In this document: piece by piece, positions 58,968 through 64,000 of the stretch
Numbering within the stretch: position 1 is the first letter of the stretch
How the letters are laid out: each line of letters starts with the position of its first letter
Notes under the pieces: generated by a model
What the model was told of the DNA's origin: nothing
Seen by the model: only the letters and a program-made list of their open reading frames with translations
Database searches by the model: none
Program-made: the position numbers and the translations under genes
DNA from: Nectonema munidae
Lineage: Eukaryota > Nematomorpha > Nectonematoida > Nectonematidae
Assembly: GCA_030549495.1 (NCBI GenBank)
Contig: JAUIRK010000974.1
Coordinates: 248,001-312,000 of the forward strand
Direction: 5' to 3'
Length of the DNA: 64,000 nt

Positions 58968-60190
58968 CTTGAAAAATAATTCATCATAAAAATCAAATTA
59001 ATAATCATCATAAAAATCGTGTGAGATACAGTGAAATCAAAATGGCCAAATTTAAAGGTCGTGATGGGGCGCTAACAATTTTTGAGGTTATCAGTGTACT
59101 TTTCAATCAAGTTTGGCTAGATTTTCTGAAAGAAGAGTTGTACTTATCTGTTAGAAATAAGTAAGAATACAAAGAATAAGTTAGTATAAAACTGGAATCG
59201 TGGAAAAAAATCTAAAAAACCTGTTCAAAAAAATGTATTTTTAATTACTATTCTTTCTGGAAATAATAAATGCAAAATTCAAATCACACATTTACTCGAG
59301 CAACGGTAGAATGCGAAATCGCGTTAAGTGTGGTTAGACAACGTACCTCGTATTTTCAAGGATCAACTTCCACCAAAGATCCCTCCAATTAAATCAGGAG
59401 TCACGCATTTGAAATGACTTGGCCATTCCTCCGAAAACAAAGAAATGCCACTCGGAAGCGATGGCGTACCTACAAGGAGGAAGGGGCAAAACGCCTTAAA
59501 ATATCCGTGTCTTCTTAATCTTAATAAAAGTTCGCCTCCTTAAGAAGCTGGTCTCCGTATTTTACAGTAGGAGTTCATATGTGAAAATGCCAATATTGGC
59601 GAATGAGCAGAAATTATCCATCTTTAAATGTTGTAATAAATCAAGCATTTAAACTTTAGGATTTATCCCACACAGCATTTATTCTGAATTCTAATGCATA
59701 ATTTGAACTTTTACAGTTAAGCAACAAACCTTCAACTTATTGACCATGAATAAATAAATAGCTTTTCTTCATGCTCCGTAATAATCTTGAGCTCACCTTC
59801 CTACCTACACACTTTGCTTTCAAAATTTATAGCATTAAATGTTCGAGCATCTTTTGCGAATTAAGCAATATTATATGTTTCTGAACCTTCTTCATACATG
59901 CGCATAATTAAATACTATATCACCTTTCTTTAAAGTCAACTCAATCAATTTTCTTGAAACTGAGTCAAATCTAGATATGGAGAATGCCTGTTTCTTGTCT
60001 TGCCTTAGCAGCCTTTTTTTTGCTATTTTCAATCGATGTTCCAATAATAAAATTCAACAAATTCAAATCTACAGCAAAATATTTTGGGAAACTTTCGTCA
60101 CATCAACTATTTCAACCATCAATACGATTTTAATCCACTCCACAAAAGTTTATAAGCGCGTAGAGCTTTAGCTTTGATATATAATTTGTT
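58968..60190. other. No gene seen upstream of MED26
   Basis: AT-rich. Searched on the minus strand for a first MED26 exon without success. A donor-like GTACGT near 59344 follows a frame with no similarity to MED26. Confidence 0.4.
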
Positions 60191-60194
60191 GAAG

Positions 60195-60298
60195 ACATAC
60201 ATCAGCTTTTCTAGTAGCTATCATCTTAGCTACTTCTTCAGATCTTCCAACTAAACTTCTTACATTTAAAGAACGAAGCCTAAATTATAAAGGTAGTC
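60195..60298 (-). mobile_element. LINE endonuclease N-terminal scrap
   Basis: The minus strand reads LRSLNVRSLVGRSEEVAKMI followed by ATRKADVC, the WNVRSL...GRSEEV...RKxDVxxLQ opening of an EN-RT LINE. About 100 bp only. Confidence 0.6.
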
Positions 60299-60360
60299 CA
60301 CAAGTTTTTCTCCTCTTCACTACTAAATAAAAGAACGATATAAACTGTTCAAGTATAAGT

Positions 60361-60580
60361 CATGGGCGCACATCCTCAAAATTTTAGGAGGGGGCGAACT
60401 TTTTTTTATATAATTTTCAAAATTTTTTATAAAAGAATTTTTGTCCAATAAACACACCACCAATATTACCCGACATTATAATTACACTGTAAGCTCTTAA
60501 TCTCGCCAGAACTGCACTGATTTTATCGGGTCAAATGACCTTGTTTGTAATTCAGATTGCATCAACCTTCTAGCTCAGTG
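60361..60580 (+). repeat. hAT-type terminal segment, paralogue of 37.5 kb
   Basis: Begins ATGGGCGCACATCCTCAAAA and aligns over about 200 bp with 37514-37725 (TTTGTCCA, TTACCCGACATTA, CGCCAGAACTGCA, CCTTGTTTGTAATT). It is followed at once by CAGTGGTTTCGCG, another hAT-like terminus that may start the next element. Confidence 0.5.
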
Positions 60581-61860
60581 GTTTCGCGAAGAAGTTCCAT
60601 GGAGATCGTAAAAAGTGAACCTTTTTTCGCAAAATATAGGTCCCATATCGGGTCATTTGCCAATAAATCACATTTAAAAAGAATAAATAAGTTAATCTTT
60701 GAATTGAGTACTATTTTTTTCTTTTATTGGTTTTCATGCCTAATTTGTAAATGTGCAATTTTCTCAATGGCTAAAAAATGAAATATGACGACTCACACAT
60801 GAAATTTCGTTTTACTGCATTAACGCCTGGTGGGGAAGAGGAACATAAATGCCCTTTGTGTTCTGAAGTGTTAGCATCCACTTTTTAAAAGCCTGTCAAG
60901 TGAAGCTTGCGCTGGTAGTGAAGCACGCGTTCAACGATTGCACAAATTCTTGTTTGATAAATAACATCTGAATGTTTTTGCAAAATATTAAGTATGGTTT
61001 GAAAAGTTTCAAAAATTATCTGTTGTCAAAAGTTCCACAACATAGCAGAACAGTTGATATTACCTTGCTGCAAAGAAATATTGAATGTGCTAAGAAATTC
61101 TGAAGTTGTAAAGTTGAAGCATATATTCCTGTGAAACGATACCGTTAGAAGGCTAATAGAAAAGATGTCTGATGACAAGTCAGACGTGGTTTTATTGATT
61201 CGGAATTCGATTTTCAACTTTTTTGCTCAGATTGGTAAAAAGATGGATGCTGGAAACTTGTCTCAGCTTTGCGTTTACGTAAAATATGTATATTACAAGA
61301 CATGGTAGGCAATTTTATTTTGCAAAACTCAGCAATAGAACAACTGTAAGAGAAACATTTGACAAAGTCATAAATTTTTTTACAGCACATGGTATTAAGT
61401 CGGAATCTGGCTAAGCAAAAATCTACAAATGTAATTGGTACCCAGTGCGCTGAGCCATAAAACCATACCCGATGAGTTGAAAAATGTTTTCAAGAAGTCA
61501 TTAAAACAATGTATTTCATTAAAGCAAATGCTTCAAATCTTGTTTGTTTTCAATTTGAAAAACTCTTGCTGCACTCAAACGTGAGATGGCTTTCCAAAGG
61601 AAAATTTTCCAAGCGATACTATAGAGAGAAATCCACAATTAGCTCGATTTTCGTAAATAAGATTTCATTAAAAAATGTCATGGAGGCCATAAAACACCGT
61701 GTGGCATGTCAAGAAATTTCTCTTTATTTTTTTAATCTACAAAAATTTGAAAAATACAATCAATTTATCAAAAACCCGTTTATAATCTTGATTAGTAATC
61801 TGGCCTCAGAAGACTTCTTAATTAAAGAACAGTTAATTGATTTGGTAAATGCTTGAGACA
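60576..61860 (+). mobile_element. hAT transposase pseudogene (ZBED5/FAM200-like)
   Basis: Plus-strand pieces in family order: KFRFTALTPGGEEEHKCPLC SEVLAS (BED-type zinc-finger region), ILPCCKEILNVL, NDTVRRLIEKMSDDKSD, NLSQLCVYVKYVYY, then IPDELKNVFKKSLK and LLLHSNVRWLSKGKFSKRYY (the HTEVRWLSRGKV block). Several stops and frame changes; inactive. A second copy of this family lies on the minus strand at 29.6-30.9 kb. Confidence 0.7.
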
Positions 61861-62465
61861 ATGGTGTCGATTTTTTAGTACAGTAGTTTATATGCTGATT
61901 TATTTATTTTTAATGAGACCCCGGGCTATTAAAAAATTTAAGTTAGACAGCTAGGCCGAAAATTTCTAGAAAGTTTGTGAACAACTCTTCAAGCTAAATA
62001 CAGGGTAAATCTTTAGGAAGGTGAATTTTTGGTTATCCGACAGTAGATTATTCGACAACCCCACTATCCGATGCAATATTGATTATAAGCTAAAAGTTAT
62101 TTCTGAGCCTCTCATCTCACTAATTGTCAACAAGCTTGGTTCATATCAAATGAATTGGTTAGGGGGATTGATTACTCTTTACTGAAATGCATTGTTGCTT
62201 AAAATTAAAATTTTTAGCAACGAAATGTTACCAACCTTCATTTTTAACACAGAAAAACAAAGTATCTTCTTATATAATCTTGATGTTCTACCTAAACATA
62301 TATTCAGTCTGTAAAGTAAATTGTTTGAAAATTTATTTAGGATATGGGTTTATGAATTGACAGGTATGTAGCCGAGGATTTAAATTTGGACATTTAAAAT
62401 AGAAATTGAGGGTTTAAAATTTTTGGAAGAAATATTCTAAAAACTTTAAATCTATATTATAATAA
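61861..62465. other. No gene seen
   Basis: AT-rich. ATCCGACAGTAGATTATTCG and TATCCGATGCAATATTGA near 62036-62080 resemble TCCGACAGCCCAATTATCCG and GATACAATATTGAC near 38230-38265, a short shared repeat. Confidence 0.4.
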
Positions 62466-62474
62466 GCTAGCGTC

Positions 62475-62617
62475 TGTGTGTGTGTGTGTGTCGGGGGGGG
62501 TTTTTTGGTTGGTTGAAATTATTTATATTTTTTTGTGTGTGTGTTTTTGGGGGGGGGGGGTTTTTTGGGGGGTGGGGGTGTGTGGTTTTTTGGGTTTTAA
62601 TTTTTTTAGTTTGGGGG

Positions 62618-62690
<73 letters not shown>

Positions 62691-62702
62691 AAGGGGGGGG
62701 GG
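62475..62702. other. Poly-G/GT low-complexity tract, probable artefact
   Basis: GT repeats pass into long G and T runs and an uninterrupted G tract of about 68 bases (62622-62689). Frames across it give poly-glycine and are not genes. Such a tract in a genome this AT-rich suggests a sequencing or consensus error. Confidence 0.7.
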
Positions 62703-62799
62703 TTTATATAAATTAGGTATTCCAATCTCTAAGTTATACGCTAAAAATTACATGAAAATGGTATTATTTGTACTAAATTTTATTAACAAAGATTTTAAG

Positions 62800-63338
62800 C
62801 AAAGTGTAAAAACATTGCCGACTATTCTAAGAAATCTTGATAAAAAAACTAAAACACTAAATAAAACGAATATCTAAAGATAAAGATGTAATATATTTGG
62901 TTTCTAGAATAAAAGAGTTGATTGTTTAAATTAGCCCCTTCACTCACTTTAAGTACGTGGGGGAGGGGGCAAAACTGTTTTTAATGAGGCCGTGAATATA
63001 AGAAAGTGTATACATTTATATATTTCAAAGGAGTTTCAGATGGGCAAAATAAATCCTAGGGGGAGGATAAACATTTAAAGCTTTAAATTATTGAGTTCTT
63101 ATATAGTTATGTGCTATAAAAATATTCGCCTCGCTCAAAAATGCATGGGATCTTATTCAAATGTGGCCTCTGATCAAATATAGCTCAAATTTGTATTACT
63201 ACAACAAAGAAGTGGACGTTAATGAAAAAAAGATTTTAAATATTCATTCTAAGACTTTAGCCTTAAGCAAGAAAAGTAATATCGAAAATTTAGTTTGCCT
63301 CCCTTCGTCTTGATGAAAAATTCTGGGTTACACCCCTG
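62800..63338 (+). repeat. Repeat shared with 40.2-40.6 kb, ending in an hAT-like terminus
   Basis: Matches 40240-40640 in segments (see that entry). The right end ATTCTGGGTTACACCCCTG (to 63338) is the inverse of the common CAGGGGTGTAACCCAGAAT hAT terminus. A matching left end was not located. Confidence 0.55.
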
Positions 63339-64000
63339 TCTTTTTTAAAATGATTTAAAGGGATAATTTATGTAATTCCACTCATGAGCTGAGCATCGCT
63401 ATCATCACCCAAACCACGGTCGATGTCAACCGTACTGTTTTCAGGTGTACGGAGCATTTATAGCGCTATCCCACCCACTTCGTGCACCCCGACAACCGCA
63501 TTATAGCAGTATTTATATATTCGCTATTTATAGGGTTGGGAGTCAGAGTTAGTTGGAGTAGACCAAATACTCAATTACGACTTTTCTCTGCTCAAAAATG
63601 AGATTGGTTGCTGTGAAGGAGGACATTTTTTGGGAACAAATTCAACACACTTTCTGTAATAGTTTATAAACAGTGAAACTTTTTAAATTTGTTTATTTAA
63701 AAAAATTTAACTTTATTTTTTTTAAATGTTTAAATTAAAGCGCCAAAAAACTATTTGAAATGAAAGTTAAGATCGCATTTTTGGTTGATTCCCATCAACC
63801 ATTCATTTAATGATGCACGCTTTGATATTTTTTCCAGATCATTACGAAGCTGCCAGGCATGGCTAATTTATATACCGCGTATACATAAACAGCTTCTGTT
63901 TCCTGCTTTCTAATATATACCATTTTTGCTTCTATTTTGTCTTTTTGCAATTCTAACTAAACAATTGCTTGTTTTATGAAATAATATTCGGTAAAATTGA
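63339..64000. other. No gene seen
   Basis: Less AT-rich at 63370-63560 (CACCCCGACAACCGCATTAT) but no frame or repeat is recognised. Confidence 0.4.

Noticed and set aside
59341-59420. Minus-strand segment before a GTACGT donor, considered as first MED26 exon
   Set aside because: Its frame has no LW-domain similarity and the phase does not fit the next exon.
62476-62877. 133-residue frame rich in glycine
   Set aside because: It is the translation of the poly-G tract and has no domain.
1-64000. CRISPR arrays, bacterial operons or horizontally acquired bacterial genes
   Set aside because: No regularly spaced repeats and all recognised proteins are animal-type; the gene cluster shows eukaryotic poly(A) and acceptor signals.

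Overview
The window is AT-rich nuclear DNA of an animal. Six host genes are recognisable, and all are metazoan-type: a mitochondrial DNA polymerase gamma-like protein, NF45/ILF2 (DZF domain), PGAP2, ubinuclein, TAMM41 and MED26. The rest is mostly decayed transposon sequence: several LINE tails, hAT and Mutator-like transposase remnants, and pogo-, piggyBac- and other MITEs. I cannot name the species. The compact same-strand gene cluster with trans-splice-like acceptors points to a lineage with spliced-leader operons (for example copepods, tunicates, flatworms, cnidarians), but that is inference.

Layout. 0.2-3.5 kb is a large palindrome with two arms of about 0.97 kb. 4.1-6.8 kb (+) is a single-exon POLG homologue whose 3'-5' exonuclease residues are intact but whose polymerase motifs A, B and C have lost the catalytic residues. 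7-9 kb is a dispersed non-coding repeat. 9.9-11.1 kb (-) is a LINE remnant. 11.75-25.5 kb (-) is ILF2 in four recognisable exons joined by introns of 7.9, 3.9 and 0.9 kb that carry MITEs and a Mutator-like element; its last short exon was not found. 25.6-40.9 kb is gene-free repeat territory. 40.95-44.74 kb (+) holds PGAP2, ubinuclein and TAMM41, each intronless, separated by only 36 and 69 bp. Each gap has AATAAA followed by a polypyrimidine-AG acceptor, which is the layout of a polycistronic operon. 44.8-56 kb is repeats (a MITE, a conserved mobile-element-like ORF, LINE tails, a SINE head, a Tigger-like element, a tandemly duplicated hAT fragment). 56.17-58.97 kb (-) is MED26 with one intron. 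59-64 kb is more repeats, plus a poly-G tract that looks like a sequencing or assembly artefact.

Two gene styles coexist. The POLG-like gene and the three-gene cluster have no introns, and their stop codons lie within a few bases of the poly(A) signal. ILF2 and MED26 are spliced with long repeat-filled introns. The best candidates for new biology are the polymerase-dead, exonuclease-intact POLG paralogue and the PGAP2-UBN-TAMM41 operon. No capsid, envelope or LTR-type element was recognised.
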